Source: Geosiphon pyriformis (Eukaryota > Glomeromycota > Glomeromycetes > Archaeosporales > Geosiphonaceae). From it: DNA of 64,000 nucleotides. Position 1 is the first letter of the stretch; every line of letters begins with the position of its first letter. A program made the position numbers and the translations under genes. Of the stretch, positions 11,030-21,900 are shown in pieces. The notes under the pieces are model-generated. The model saw only the letters and a list, made by a program, of their open reading frames with translations. It was not told the DNA's origin and ran no database searches. The stretch is taken from NCBI GenBank assembly GCA_016748015.1, contig JAAOMT010000183.1:78272-142271 (forward strand). Direction: 5' to 3'.

Positions 11030-11607
11030 TCATTACCAACTAAAGCTTGATATTAGGTGGCTTTCATCACCAAGACTTTGATGAGAGTGATGATGCCATT
11101 GACTTCAAATGAGAAGTCATCTATCTCGCCAATTGGGATTTTAGTCACTCCATCAGCAGTGATTATATGAGCATTAGCAGCCCGATCAACTCAGCGACCT
11201 AATTGGTCCATGAGTTGTCGCATGATAATGCTGCCTACTGAACTGCTATTAAGGATGAGTTTGATCGGATGTCCATCTACTTTTGCATCCATGTATATTG
11301 CTGTGATGGGTTTCTCCTTAAGGGCAGCTCCACTGAATAATGGTAATTGAGATGGTCTCTTCAGTTTAAAAGGGAAGATGGCTGCTAATAATTTGTCATT
11401 GGTAACCATTGCTGGTGGGATGTTGTTGGTAAGTGTTGTTTGTTGGTCCGATTTCAAGTTGCTGGATGTGGCGTCTTCTGGGGTAATCAGGAGACTTAAA
11501 TAGTGTTGGAAATTTGGGTGTTGGGTGGTACTGGTACCCAAATTCCGAGAATGGAGTCCTAAGCTTTGGTGAGAGGAGCTGGGGATCGGTTGATGAACAA
11601 CCATCAT
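11030..11607 (-). pseudogene. Gypsy-A aspartic protease, catalytic Asp lost
   Basis: Retropepsin-like domain that would process Gag-Pol. The flap side and substrate strand are readable: AIYMDAKVDGHPIKLIL, then NSSSVGSIIMRQLMDQLG near 11236-11265. The family motif is DSG (gypsy-B has DSGSAGS), so here the catalytic Asp codon became Asn and the Gly became Ser, both G-to-A changes on the coding strand. Further downstream the frame continues as ADGVTKIPIGEIDDF and VLVMKAT, then a stop where gypsy-B has a Gln. Dead. Confidence 0.8.
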
Positions 11608-11639
11608 CAGTTTTCAATTTTGAGCAATTCTGGGTTTTG

Positions 11640-13700
11640 GGTTTTCTGATGTCATTGTAGCTGAGTTTTGGAGTGATGTTTAGATTGATGGCTGAGACTG
11701 ATAAATTATTTAGAACTGTGGCTAATAAATTACTGGAGGCTGCTGTTAATAAATTGTCAGTGGTTGTGGTTGATAAACTGAAGGTTGATATACTGGCAGT
11801 TGATAGATTGGTTACTGCATTATTAGCAAGTAGGTATTTTGATATTGGTCTTGATCTTGATTTGGATAAAAATTCAGCATTTGAAACTGGCGATTGGGGT
11901 TTCTGTATTGATTTCCCGATCATTGGCTGCTATAAGTATGGCAATTAACTCGAATATGGCCTTGTTTACCACAGTTGTGGCAGACACATATTTCTGGCTG
12001 CCACGGCAGGCTAGATGCTGTCGAGAGTGATAGATGTGATTGATTTTGGAAACAATTCACATTTTCTGAATTATTGCATCATTGTGGTGGTTGATATATG
12101 GCGTGATTGTCAGTTAAGTATCCCTCTAGTTTCTGATTAATTGACTCACTGAATTGTTTCAGTTTGGAATCTAATTCAAATGATCTATTCATTACTAGGT
12201 TTACTGCTTGGGCATGGTTGGCTTCTAACTCAGCTGCTTCAAAATCTCTGGCATGAGTAATGGCAGTAGGGAGGTCAACTAGATGCATTGGACGTACTCG
12301 CTGAAGGAGGTTACTGCACAACCCTTTAATAAATTGGTTCAAAATTTGTGGTGCTGTAAAATAGTCAGCTTAAATTGCTTGGATCTGGCGCAGGTTTCTA
12401 TGAAAGCGTCCCAAGTAAGTGGTGACTGCTTCAGTATCTCCTTGTTTGATGGTGGTGAAGAGGTTGGCTAACTTGTTGATGCTGTTATTGTTGCTGAAAT
12501 ATCTTACAAATTCCATCTTAAAGTCATTGAAGGTTTGGGGTTTGATAGCTAGACTTTGATACCATGCATCTATGGTGTCCTTTAGAAAGTATGGGATGGC
12601 TTAAAGTGCTTGGCTGTCATTTCATCCGTTCGCAGTGATGGCTTTCTCTACATTGTTCAGTCATACTTGCACATTGTTTTCTTTGCCGGTAAAGTTGTTA
12701 AGTTTTGTGATTGGTGCATAGGCCATTGGATCTAAATTGGGTTGTTGTGGTGGCTGTTGGAGCAGTTGTTGTTGTACTGGTTGTTGGGGTGATAGTTGAA
12801 ATGGCTGTTGTATGGGTTTGGCTACTAGATTAATCAGCGGTTGATTGATAATAATTATCAGAGGCAAGTTTTGCTGATTAATTAATTCGGGGTTTGGATT
12901 GTTCTGCCTTTGATGATTCGGAGTTTCGATTTCCGAATTTTCTAGATTTAGATTTTGCTGAGCTTAAAGATTCAGGGTTTCAACTTCTGGGTTTTCAGTG
13001 ATCGGGTTTTGGTAAGTAAATTCTTGATCTTCCAATTCTTTTTCCTCTTCTTCTTCAGATAGTTTCCATGATGTAGCAGTTCCAAAGTCTGGTTGAGGTG
13101 GTGGTGATTGAATTCCTGATGGAGTTGGTGATCATGATTTAAATCTTTCAAAATACACTCCATATGGTCCTAGCAAGTCTTTTTTCCATTGTTTGCTTTG
13201 GAACTGAAATCTTCCAAATGTTAATGTCACGTTTGAAGTGGATGAGTCTGCTGATGAGATGTTGATGGCGCTTCCAGACATGTAGTGATATGATAGAGCA
13301 GTTGGTAATTCTACTCTGTGTTTTTTCCAACTAGGTAACTGTATTCCTTTTGGTGTTGCTGCTGACGTTTGTATTCTTCTTTTACCTTTATCTGCATAGG
13401 TAATGGGAAATTGTTGTTGAGTGTACCTTTCAATAGTTTGGTTGATTTCTTTGATTATTGGTGCAAAACTATAGTTCTTTGGTAAGTTGGTGTGTTGGAA
13501 TAATTCTGTGTAAAAGTTTTCTCTTGCTGCTTCAATGTTAACTGTTCCTCCTAAGCATTCAGTGATTTTGTTGTTGACATAAAAGTTGAAGGCTGATTCG
13601 GCTGGGTAATGATTACTGTTCAATCCTAATTGTTAACTGTATTGTTGAAACAAGGATTTCACGAATCCTAAATGGTTTGCTCCTATATTTTCTGATTCTG
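11640..13700 (-). pseudogene. Gypsy-A Gag with CCHC knuckle (broken)
   Basis: Structural protein of the virus-like particle. Readable pieces: 13623-13132 (N-terminal region with HYPAESAFNFYV and REINQ-type segments), 12972-13163 (acidic Glu-rich linker), 12661-12867 (Gln/Pro-rich), about 12350-12660 (capsid-type region with DTIDAWYQS-like residues) and 12342-12079 (FIKGLCSNLLQRV, capsid C-terminal). The zinc knuckle CHNCGKQGHIRVNC lies at about 11946-11990. Pieces are separated by single stops rather than large losses. No ATG is present upstream of the conserved NHLGF segment, and a TAA interrupts QYS-QLG near 13630, exactly as in gypsy-B. Confidence 0.82.
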
Positions 13701-13747
13701 CCACTTTTGGTTTGGTGTTGTTGGTGCTGGTTCTCTGTAGGATTATA

Positions 13748-13764
13748 CCTTACAGGGAGCACCA
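13748..13764 (-). other. Primer-binding site of gypsy-A
   Basis: Two bases inside the 5' LTR, the minus strand reads TGGTGCTCCCTGTAAGG. TGG pairs with the CCA end of a tRNA. Gypsy-B has TGGTGCTTCCTGTGAAG at the same place. I cannot name the tRNA without a search. Confidence 0.6.
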
Positions 13765-13766
13765 AA

Positions 13767-14603
13767 TGTTACAGGTGATTTTTTCTGCTGTGGAATTGAA
13801 TAACAAATCTGTAACTTGGTGCTCAAAAGCTATCTCTGTTGATAATATTCTGAAGTGTTGTATCTAAAAGTTTTGATGGAGTCCTTTGTATAATAGACAG
13901 AGATTCAATAAGGGTTTTATCTGTAACTTCTCAGACTCGCAAGTCTGTCAATTTTTTTCTCGGCTTGGTGGCTGGCAATCCTCTGGTAAGTAATCTGTAT
14001 CTTTTGTACATGTCCTACCCACTCGCAGGGGTCTTTTACCAGGCAATCCTTGACATCAGTAATCAGCACTTTTAATCAATTGGTTAGTGCACAATAACAA
14101 AATCAAAGAAAATAAAAAAAATAAAGAAATATAAAGAAAAAAGCCAAAGCGATTTGCAAATTTAGTATTCTGTCAATAGCCGTGATCAAGAGCTATTGTT
14201 CCAGTATGGTTAAGTATTAATTACTATCAACATGGAGTGTTGATAGTGAGGAGTGGATTGAGATATGAAATAATTATTTATTTGATGATTGTGTTTCCGA
14301 ACTAAGGATTCTGTCATATCAATTCTGTCTTTTCTGTTTCTAATACTACTGCTATATATACATAATTGAGATTCCTCAATTCCTCGATTCTTCACGACAG
14401 GAATTCTGGAATTCCTGGAATCCTGCGATTTCTTTGAGAGGAATCCTGGAATTCTGGAATCCTGCAATTCCTCATTGGGAAATCCTAAAATTCCTGGAAT
14501 CCTGCAATTCCTGAGAAGAATCCTAGAATTCCACATTTATTACGCCTATTTCTGATTGGCTAATAATCATGCTAATATATTTTCTATATTTCTATGAGTA
14601 ACA
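13767..14603 (-). repeat. Gypsy-A 5' LTR (837 bp)
   Basis: Perfect short terminal inverted repeat TGTTAC / GTAACA. Contains the GAATCC/GGAATTC tandem block at about 14390-14540 (U3 side, minus orientation) and a 10-bp stem with 5-base loop at 14223-14247 (ACTATCAACA / TGTTGATAGT). It is less AT-shifted than its partner at 4125-4961. Confidence 0.93.
14223..14247. other. Conserved LTR hairpin
   Basis: Arms ACTATCAACA and TGTTGATAGT pair perfectly around TGGAG. The same arms with a different loop (CTTCA) occur in gypsy-B at 16852-16876; mutated forms occur at about 4581-4605 and 61357-61385. Keeping the stem while the loop changes suggests an RNA or DNA structural role such as termination, polyadenylation or dimerisation. 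Confidence 0.6.
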
Positions 14604-15246
14604 TCACCTTTTGTTGGCTTTGTGTTTAATATGTAAGAATTCTGGTCATACATCTCTCACTTGTAAATCGGTTAAGGTTGGGTCAATTTCCAGAGGCAAG
14701 AAAGCCCCTCTTTCAGCCCAAGACCAGTTCAGATTGGCAAAGATTTATGAGAAAAAGTTAGTGTCTATCTCTTGTTCTCTGGCTTTTGATAGAAAGACTT
14801 GGGCGTCAGTAATTGGTGCTCTTCCTACAGGTTTTCTTCGTGGTATTCACTCTTTTCTTGGTTTCAATGATAATGATAAACCTTTCCCTTCTGGTGTGAA
14901 TAATTTAGAAATATGATTGGTCAATATTGAAAGCAGTTTTACCAGTCTTGCGGGACAAATTAGTGAGTTGGCTAAGAGGTTGTACTCTTTCATGCTGGCA
15001 GTTTTCCAGCCTAGCTCTGGATGTTAGCTGCCGGTAACCCCTTCTTCACAGAATCTGGAGGGTAATATAGTAATAAGAGTGGGCTCAAGTGAGACCACTG
15101 GTGGTAAGGCTGCTATGGTTTTGAATTCATCTGTGTCCCCCCATGTGATCAAGTTAGAAAATATGCTGAAGGGCTTTTTTGTTTCTGTTCTGAGCCTGTC
15201 TGTTCAATTTGATAGTCTGGTTCTGGCTGATGATGCACTTCTCTGA
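14604..15246 (+). pseudogene. LINE1 ORF1, C-terminal part with zinc knuckle
   Basis: Continuation of the ORF1 interrupted at 4124. It starts in the CCHC-type knuckle CLICKNSGHTSLTC (about 14620-14665), followed by the basic SRGKKAPLSAQDQFRLAKIYEKK and by TWASVIGALP. After a stop near 14916, family-like sequence continues (SLAGQISELAKR-like near 14950 and MLKGFFVSVLSLSVQFDSL near 15165-15220) to TGA at 15244-15246. The knuckle would bind LINE RNA. The protein is broken by several stops. Confidence 0.8.
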
Positions 15247-15269
15247 CCCTCTTTTTAATAAACATTTTA

Positions 15270-16561
15270 ATTTGAAAAGTTGCAACTTGCAACATTAAAG
15301 GAATAAACAATTCTGTGAAACAGGATGATATCATATGTTGGCATAAAGACATAAACAACTTAATTTCAATTTTTATGGAATCAAAACTAAAGGGGAAGAT
15401 TCACCTATGGATTGCTAATAAGTTTGATGGTGTTTGGGTCTTCACTTCTGGTTTGGAATCTGGTCATTTGGGTGTTGGTGTTGTTGTCATTATGGATTTT
15501 TATTTGGTAAGACACGTGAGCAGAGTTTCTGAGGTGTCTGGTTAGCTTCTCTTCATTAAACTGCTTTTCAAGGATAAGATTTTGGTGTCAATTTTGGGAC
15601 TTTATACTGGTGCTTCTTCAGTAGTTCAATTCTCTCAGGCTGGTAAGATCAACTCTTTTATTGCAAAGACAATAAATGAATCATCTTTGGTCATTCTCAG
15701 TGGTGATTTCAATGAAGATAGCTCTCATAAGTGTGTGAGTTTCAGAAAGTATGCTGATTTAGGGCTTGTTAATTCTTTAACTGTAGCCTGGCCACCAAAA
15801 AACCTACTTGGTCGAACTCTAGGGGAGTCATAAAGACAATTGACTTTATATTTGTTTCCCCAAACCTGATTAATACAATAGTGCACCAAGAAGTTTTGGA
15901 AGTCAGTAAGTATTTTAACACAGATTACAAGGCAGTTTCTATGTCTGTGGGTCTTAGTGGCCTTTTAGACACATGGTTGAACTCTCTTTGCAAACAGATA
16001 AATAAAGATTGGTAGAAGTTTAATTTCAAAAATGCTGGTGAAGATAAGTGGAATGATTTCAAGGATGTTACAATAGCCAACATGGCGATGTTCTCAAATG
16101 AGTTTGCTGTAGCTTCAAGGTTCTCAGACTTGGACACAATGTGGGATGTTATTCGAAAAGTTATGGTGTTTTTGGCTAATGAAATATTCAAAAAAAAATG
16201 GTTCAAGGACAATGATCACATCTTTACCAAGGGGTCTTCAAGGTTTCACAGATTGGAACTTCTAGTTTCAAAGATTGTTAGAGTTTCTTGTGAAGATGGT
16301 GTTAATAATTTTGTTTTTTTTATGAAATGTTGGTGTTCTTTGAACAGTGCTAGGGCCTCAAATGTTTAGGATTTGGTGGACTCTGATGCTTCTTTTGATT
16401 GTGTTTGTTCTGCCCTCTCTAGAGCTAAAAAATTTTATTGTGCTTTGAAGCTGGCGGAATCTCTGAAAGCTAAAGAGGTGGACATTAAATCTGCTATTAA
16501 CAAAAGGATGGAAAGCTTTGAGACAGATAAAGACCATACTATCAAGAGTATATTAGAGCAT
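15270..16561 (+). pseudogene. LINE1 ORF2, APE-type endonuclease part (broken)
   Basis: Endonuclease that nicks target DNA for target-primed reverse transcription. Starts near KSCNLQH-like residues at 15280, then IFMESKLKGKIH, GVWVFTSGLESGHLGVGVVVIM (15430-15495), ILGLYTGASS and LSGDFNED (15700-15720), the last containing the catalytic Asp/Asn pair of the exonuclease-endonuclease-phosphatase fold. The C-terminal linker to the RT is readable at 16082-16573 (FANEIFKKKW-type, and FDCVCSALSRAKKFYCALKLAESLKAKE). Frames change at 15545, 15833, 16369 and elsewhere. It stops at the gypsy-B LTR and resumes at 26597. Confidence 0.8.
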
Positions 16562-17349
16562 TATTACTCATAAAAAGAAAAACAGATATAGGGAAAATAG
16601 TAGACCAATAAGCAAATAGTATGTAGCATGTGAGCACATTGTTCAGCAATATAGAACAATGATAGAAATCATGGCACATTGCTCAAAAAATCATAGCACA
16701 TTGCTCAGGAATGTGAGTGATCTTGTAAAATATCAATTATGTATATAATAGTGGTAGTGTTAGAAGTAGAAAGAGCAGAATTCTTTAGTTAGAAATCTTC
16801 CATCCACAAATATTAAATAAATAAATCATTCACCATCCAAATTCACTCTCCACTATCAACACTTCATGTTGATAGTAATTGATACTTAACCACACTGAAA
16901 CAATAGCTCTTGATTATGGCTATTAATAAGATACTAACTTGCACATTGCCTTGGCTCATTTCTTTATTTTTCTTTTATTTTCTTTCTTTTTTTTATTTTT
17001 TTGTTGTATATTAACTAATTAAGGATTGAAGCACTGAGTAATTGACATTACAGATAGTCTGGTAAAAGACCCAGAAATAAGGATAAAATTATATATATAT
17101 TAATAGATAACTTACCAGAAAGACATAACTGCCAAAATAAACTGGCCACCAAGCTGAAGACAGAAATTGGAAACACCACTCACCAACCAACCACATTGTT
17201 ATTGAATTTCTGTCCATTATACAAAAGATTCCACTCTAAAAACCTTCAGATACAACCCCCATATCAGTATTACCAGCATTGTCAAGATATTAAACACCAA
17301 GTTACAAATTTGTTATTTGATTTGAAATCCCAAATAATTATCTGTAACA
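16562..17349 (+). repeat. Gypsy-B 5' LTR (788 bp)
   Basis: The U3 part has ATTGCT/AGCAAT palindromic units (about 16630-16720). This copy lacks roughly 70 bp present in the 3' LTR, a loss between copies of the repeated CATTGCTCA motif (or a gain in the other). It contains the conserved hairpin at 16852-16876. First base pair of the terminal repeat is mutated (TGTT to TATT). Confidence 0.92.
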
Positions 17350-17351
17350 TT

Positions 17352-17368
17352 TGGTGCTTCCTGTGAAG
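17352..17368 (+). other. Primer-binding site of gypsy-B
   Basis: TGGTGCTTCCTGTGAAG begins two bases after the LTR end, in the same place and with nearly the same sequence as in gypsy-A. Confidence 0.6.
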
Positions 17369-17429
17369 TATAATTCTACAGAAAACAGCACCAACCACAA
17401 TTATCTAAAAGTGACAATCTTAGAAATTA

Positions 17430-19210
17430 TAAGAACAAACCATTTAGGATTCGCCAAATTCTTATTTCAACAGTACAGTTAACAATTAGGCTTAACCAAC
17501 AACCATTATCCAGCAGAATCTGCTTTCAACTTTTACGTCAACAAAAAGATCACAGACTGCCTAGAAGAAACAGTTGACATTGAATCAGCAAGAGAAAACT
17601 TTTATACAGAATTATTTCAACATACCAGTTTACCAAGAAACTACAGTTTTACACCAATCATTAGGGAAATCAATCAAATCATTAAAAGGTACACCCAACA
17701 ACAATTTCCCATTACTTATGCAGACAAAGACAAAGGAAGATTGCAAACCCCAGCTGTAATACCAAAACAAATACAACCACTCAATTGAAAAAAAACCCAA
17801 GTTGAATCACTCACCAATCCATCATACCATTATATACCAGAAAGTGCCATCAACATCTTATTAACAGATGCATCCACATCACATGTGACATCAACATTTG
17901 GCCGACTCCTATTCCAAAGTAAATAAAAGAAAGCAGAGTTATTAGAAACTTATGATGATTATTTTGAAAGATTTAAATTGCAATTACCAATGCCATCAAA
18001 ATTCCAATCACCACCATCTCAACCAGATTTCAGAAACACAAGTCTTTGGGAAATAACAAAATCAGAAGAAGAGAAAGAAGAAAAATCTGAAGATCAAGAA
18101 TTTAATTACCAAAACTTGATCATGGAAAACTTGAAATTTGGAACTCTGAATCTTCAAACCCAAAAAAATTCAAATTTAGAAAATTCAGAAATCGAAACTC
18201 CGAATATTCAACCACTGCCAAATCAGAACAATCAAAACTCTGATCTAATTAATCAACCAGACCTACCTTTTGTTATCGTCATTAACCCACCACCAGTTAA
18301 ACCAATTGGCCAGCCACTACAACAACCACACCAGTAGATTCAACAGCCACTAGTACCATTTCAACAACCACCACAACTCAACTTAGATCCAATGACATAT
18401 GTACCAATAGCCAAACTTGAAAAATTCACTGGTAAAGAGGATAACGCCCAAGTATAACTAAATGATGTGAAGAAAGCCATTGCAGCTAATGAATGGAATG
18501 ATGCCAAAACCATGCAAGCCATCCCATATTTTCTCCAAGATACTGCTGATTCATGGTACCAAAGCCTGGTCAACAAACTCCAAGATTTCAATGCATTCAA
18601 AATTGAGTTTTTAAGATACTTTAGCAACTATAACAGTATTAACAGACTAGTAAACACATTTACTACCATCAAACAAGGAGAAAATAAAGCAGTCACTACT
18701 TACTTAGGACACTTCCACAGAAATCTGCACCAGATTCAAGCCATCAACGCCAATTATTTCACAGTGGCCTAAATCTTAAATCAGTTTATTCATGGATTAT
18801 GCAGTAGTATCCTACAATGCATATGTCTATTACATCTCATCAATTTGCAAGTAGCCATTACAAATGCCTAAGATTTTAAAGCCACTAAACTCGAAGCTAA
18901 CTATGCCCAAGCCGTTAATTTAGTAATGAATGGATTATCTGAATTGGATTCCAAATTGAAACAATTTAGTGATTCCATTAATCAGAAATTATAGAGATAC
19001 TTAGCTAACAATTGTGCAATTTATTAACCACCACAACAACACAATAATTCTAGAAACGCAAATCATTTCCAGAATCAGTCATGTCCATTATTGTTGACCA
19101 ATCAACAGTGGCAACAAAAAATGCATGTTTGCTATTATTGTGGTAAACAAGGACACCTACAAATTGATTGCTGCCATCGCTTAAATAACCAATGATCAGG
19201 AAATCAATAT
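17430..19210 (+). pseudogene. Gypsy-B Gag with CCHC knuckle (broken)
   Basis: Homologous to gypsy-A Gag along its length. Visible pieces: NHLGFAKFLFQQYS, stop, QLGL near 17430-17490; HYPAESAFNFYV and FYTELFQHTSLPRNYSF (17500-17660); the acidic linker and Pro/Gln-rich region at 17978-18360; the capsid-type region TADSWYQSLVNKL and FLRYFSNYNSINRLVNTF (18540-18660); and FIHGLCSSILQ near 18785. The zinc knuckle CYYCGKQGHLQIDC is at about 19132-19173. Multiple single-codon stops, mostly TAA/TAG where Gln is expected. The LTR polyprotein start is not evident: no ATG precedes the conserved N-terminal block. Confidence 0.82.
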
Positions 19211-19539
19211 TGAAACCCCAATCACTAGTTTCAAATCCCGAATAATCTACTAAACTCAGAACCATATTATCAGAATTACACACCTATAATGCAGTAGCCA
19301 CTTTATCAACCACCAGTATATCAAGTGCCAATTTATTAACCAACAACACTGACAATTTATCAGCCGCCGTTACAACCCATTTATTAGCTGCAGCTTTAGG
19401 TAATCTATTAGCCCCAACAAATTTAACACTGCCACAGAACTTACCTCAAAATGGAACCCAAAGGCCGAGATTGACTCAACAAAGCTGGAAATCATCAATG
19501 GTAGTTTACCAACTGATCCCCAGTTCTTCCACACAACCA

Positions 19540-20140
19540 GCAGGATCTTGACAACAGAATTTGGGCACTGGGTATGCCCAAAACCTGAATTCTCAGAACT
19601 ATTTAAGTCTTCTGGTTACCCAAGAAGATGCCCAACCCAATAATCTGGAGACCAATCAACAACCAACACTTACCAGCAACATTTCGTCAGCTACCATCAT
19701 TGAGAACAAATCACTGGATGCCATCTTCTTGTTTAAACTTGAAGAACCATCAACCACACCATTATTTAATGGAGCCTTCTGAAAGAAAAACCTATTACTG
19801 TCATGTATACTAATGCCAAAATTGATGCCACTCCATCAAACTGATTCTAGACAGTGGATCAGCTGGCAGCATCATTACAAAACAACTTATGGACCAATTA
19901 GGTTACTGAGTTGATCGCACTACCAATGCCAGAATCATAACTGCTAATGGAGTAACAAAACTCTCATTAGTAAGATTGATGACTTCTCTATCAAAGTCAA
20001 CAGTATCATGGTTCCAATCAAAGTACTGGTCATAGAAGCCACCCAATATCAAGCACTCATTGGTAATGATTGGCTATCTAAAACCAATGTATTGCTTGAT
20101 TAGAATATGCAGGAGCTTCAAATTAGCCAGAACAGCCGAC
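19540..20140 (+). pseudogene. Gypsy-B aspartic protease region
   Basis: 19561-19782 is the linker (AQNLNSQNYLSLLVTQEDAQ) that precedes the protease in both elements. A frameshift follows, then the protease core near 19840-19880 with the motif LDSGSAGSIITKQLMDQLG (catalytic Asp present, unlike gypsy-A), then ITANGVTKL and VLVIEATQYQALIGNDWL. The domain is out of frame with what precedes it and carries stops, so no active protease is expected. Confidence 0.78.
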
Positions 20141-20199
20141 ACACATGCATACCAGCCATGTGTGGTTATTTCAAGACTATCAACTTAACAATATTACTT

Positions 20200-21135
20200 A
20201 TCGAATTTAAGAAAGAGGAAAAGAAACCTACTTGAAAAGCCTACCAAGTTTCTTGGGCCAACACCGAACACAACAAGCTGCCACCAGTACCTTCATAGAA
20301 TGACAACAGCAAAAAAAAGCAGAGTAAAAAACTTACCTGGAAAGCTGACCAAGTCTGGGAAACCAACAATGACCAAGAAAAACAAATAAATTGGAAATAG
20401 AAAGAAGACAAAAAGGGAAAAGGAAAGAGGAAGGAAGAAGAATCAACAACTAACAGCAATCCCACATATAATTTCTACACTACACCCCACCAATCTACTT
20501 ATCATCACCCAAAACTGGTATGCATTAATTGTGGTAAGAAATTGTCATTAATGGGCACTTGTTGTGACAACAATGAGAAGCACACTTTGGCAACAAAATT
20601 CTATTGCTGCCCATACATTATTGAACACTTTGAAAGGCCAAAATGGGTTGGGAAATGGGACAATAAATCATGCTTGGCTTGTGGAGAAACTTTTCTGGAC
20701 AAAAGAATGTGGAATGACATTCTTGGGCAAGGAACGTGCAATGAATCATGTCAATACATGATTCTTATAAACAACTAGGTAAAAAAAAAATGCCCATAGA
20801 TGCTGTCTGGAGACAAGCCATCAAATGTCTGGATGAATGTTCACATAACAATGACAAAATCTGGCAAATGACACTCACCAAAATCGAAAGAGCAACACCA
20901 GAAGAGATAAAAACAATTAAAAATAACCCACCTGAACCTATAGAACTTGACTGAGACCCAGAACCAGTCATAAATCTCCTAGATCCAGAACGATTCCATG
21001 AATATTATCAAGAGCTAGCACCTACGAGAGAAGAGCAGAAGCAACACTTGGAAGAAATAAATACAAGACTATGTAACCATTGTTTTATTCTCTGTGACTT
21101 CCAATACTGTAATGAATGTAACCTCATTTACAATC
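20200..21135 (+). pseudogene. Gypsy-B Cys-rich zinc-type module
   Basis: Same position as in gypsy-A. After a Lys/Trp-rich linker (20210-20450) the Cys array runs CINCGKKLSLMGTCC, FYCC, SCLACGETF and CNESC between 20521 and 20755. Further on CNHC and CNEC (about 21072-21120) form an apparent four-Cys site just before the acidic linker to the dUTPase. The second Cys pair has lost a residue relative to gypsy-A (CHTC against CCPY). Function unknown; conservation of the array in two divergent copies supports a real protein module. Confidence 0.65.
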
Positions 21136-21900
21136 TACCACCACACATGATCTACACAATCCCAGAAGAAGACAAACCAATCAGTAGCTGCACATTGGAA
21201 TTGGAATCAGTTTTTAATTCCGATTTAAACTCTGACAATGATGACAACAAAAATAACAGTTCCAGCTCCACTCAACATAGTAACAAAAATAACAATGATT
21301 TGAATTTCGATTCAAATCCTGAAACATTTATCGCACTTCCTGACCTCACCAAAAAGCAGAGACTGAAATGGTTTAGCGATAACAATGAAAATATCATGCC
21401 AGAATGTGCTCATGATACTGATGCAAAGTTTGATTTGAGATATTCAGAAAAAAATGCCATAAAATTGGAACCCCATTCACGCATCTACATTGATCTCAAA
21501 ATAGCACTGGAAATCCCAGCAACAACTATGGTTTAACTAGCATCTAGGAGTAGCTTGGCAAAAAAGAAAATCAACATCAGAAGAGGGATAATTAACACAG
21601 GATATGTAGAAAATATCATTACTATGCTACAAAATGACTCTGAAAAAGCCTATATCATAGAGCCAAATGAAAAGATAACACAAGCAATATTCCTACCTCT
21701 GGTGAAAATAGCTCAATTAGTGTCAGTGGAAAACAGAAAGAAATTAAGAATTACAGCTAAAGGAATACAGGGATTCAGATTAACAGGTAGAATAAATATA
21801 TCAGTTAATATGGCAGAGAAAAAAATTGTTGACAAAAGAGAAATTATTTCAACCTGTCAAACAATTTTCATTCTACTATATGACCAGTATATGTAGCCAT
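21136..21900 (+). pseudogene. Gypsy-B dUTPase domain (decayed)
   Basis: Follows the acidic linker. The five dUTPase motifs are recognisable but damaged: AKFDLRY, RSSLAKKKI, IINTGYVENI (the catalytic Asp is Asn), EKITQAIF and GIQGFRLTGR (Gly to Arg). A stop at 21534 splits the domain between motifs I and II. In gypsy-A the same motifs are intact. The changes are G-to-A type on the coding strand. Confidence 0.85.

Larger units (their letters stand above)
4125..14603 (-). mobile_element. Gypsy-A: dUTPase-bearing Ty3/gypsy LTR retrotransposon
   Basis: A complete but dead LTR element on the minus strand, 10.48 kb as assembled (about 10.1 kb after removing the duplication around the gap). The LTRs are 837 bp each and start TGTTAC; the right copy ends GTAACA and the left copy has the mutated GTAATA. 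The flanking 4-mers are TCGC (4121-4124) and TCAC (14604-14607), consistent with a 4-bp target duplication that has since suffered one transition. Order in the element's own direction: 5' LTR, primer-binding site, Gag, protease, Cys-rich module, dUTPase, RT, RNase H, integrase, extra 3' ORF, polypurine tract, 3' LTR. It is inserted in the ORF1 of LINE1. Integrase after RNase H places it in Ty3/gypsy (Metaviridae). Confidence 0.93.
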
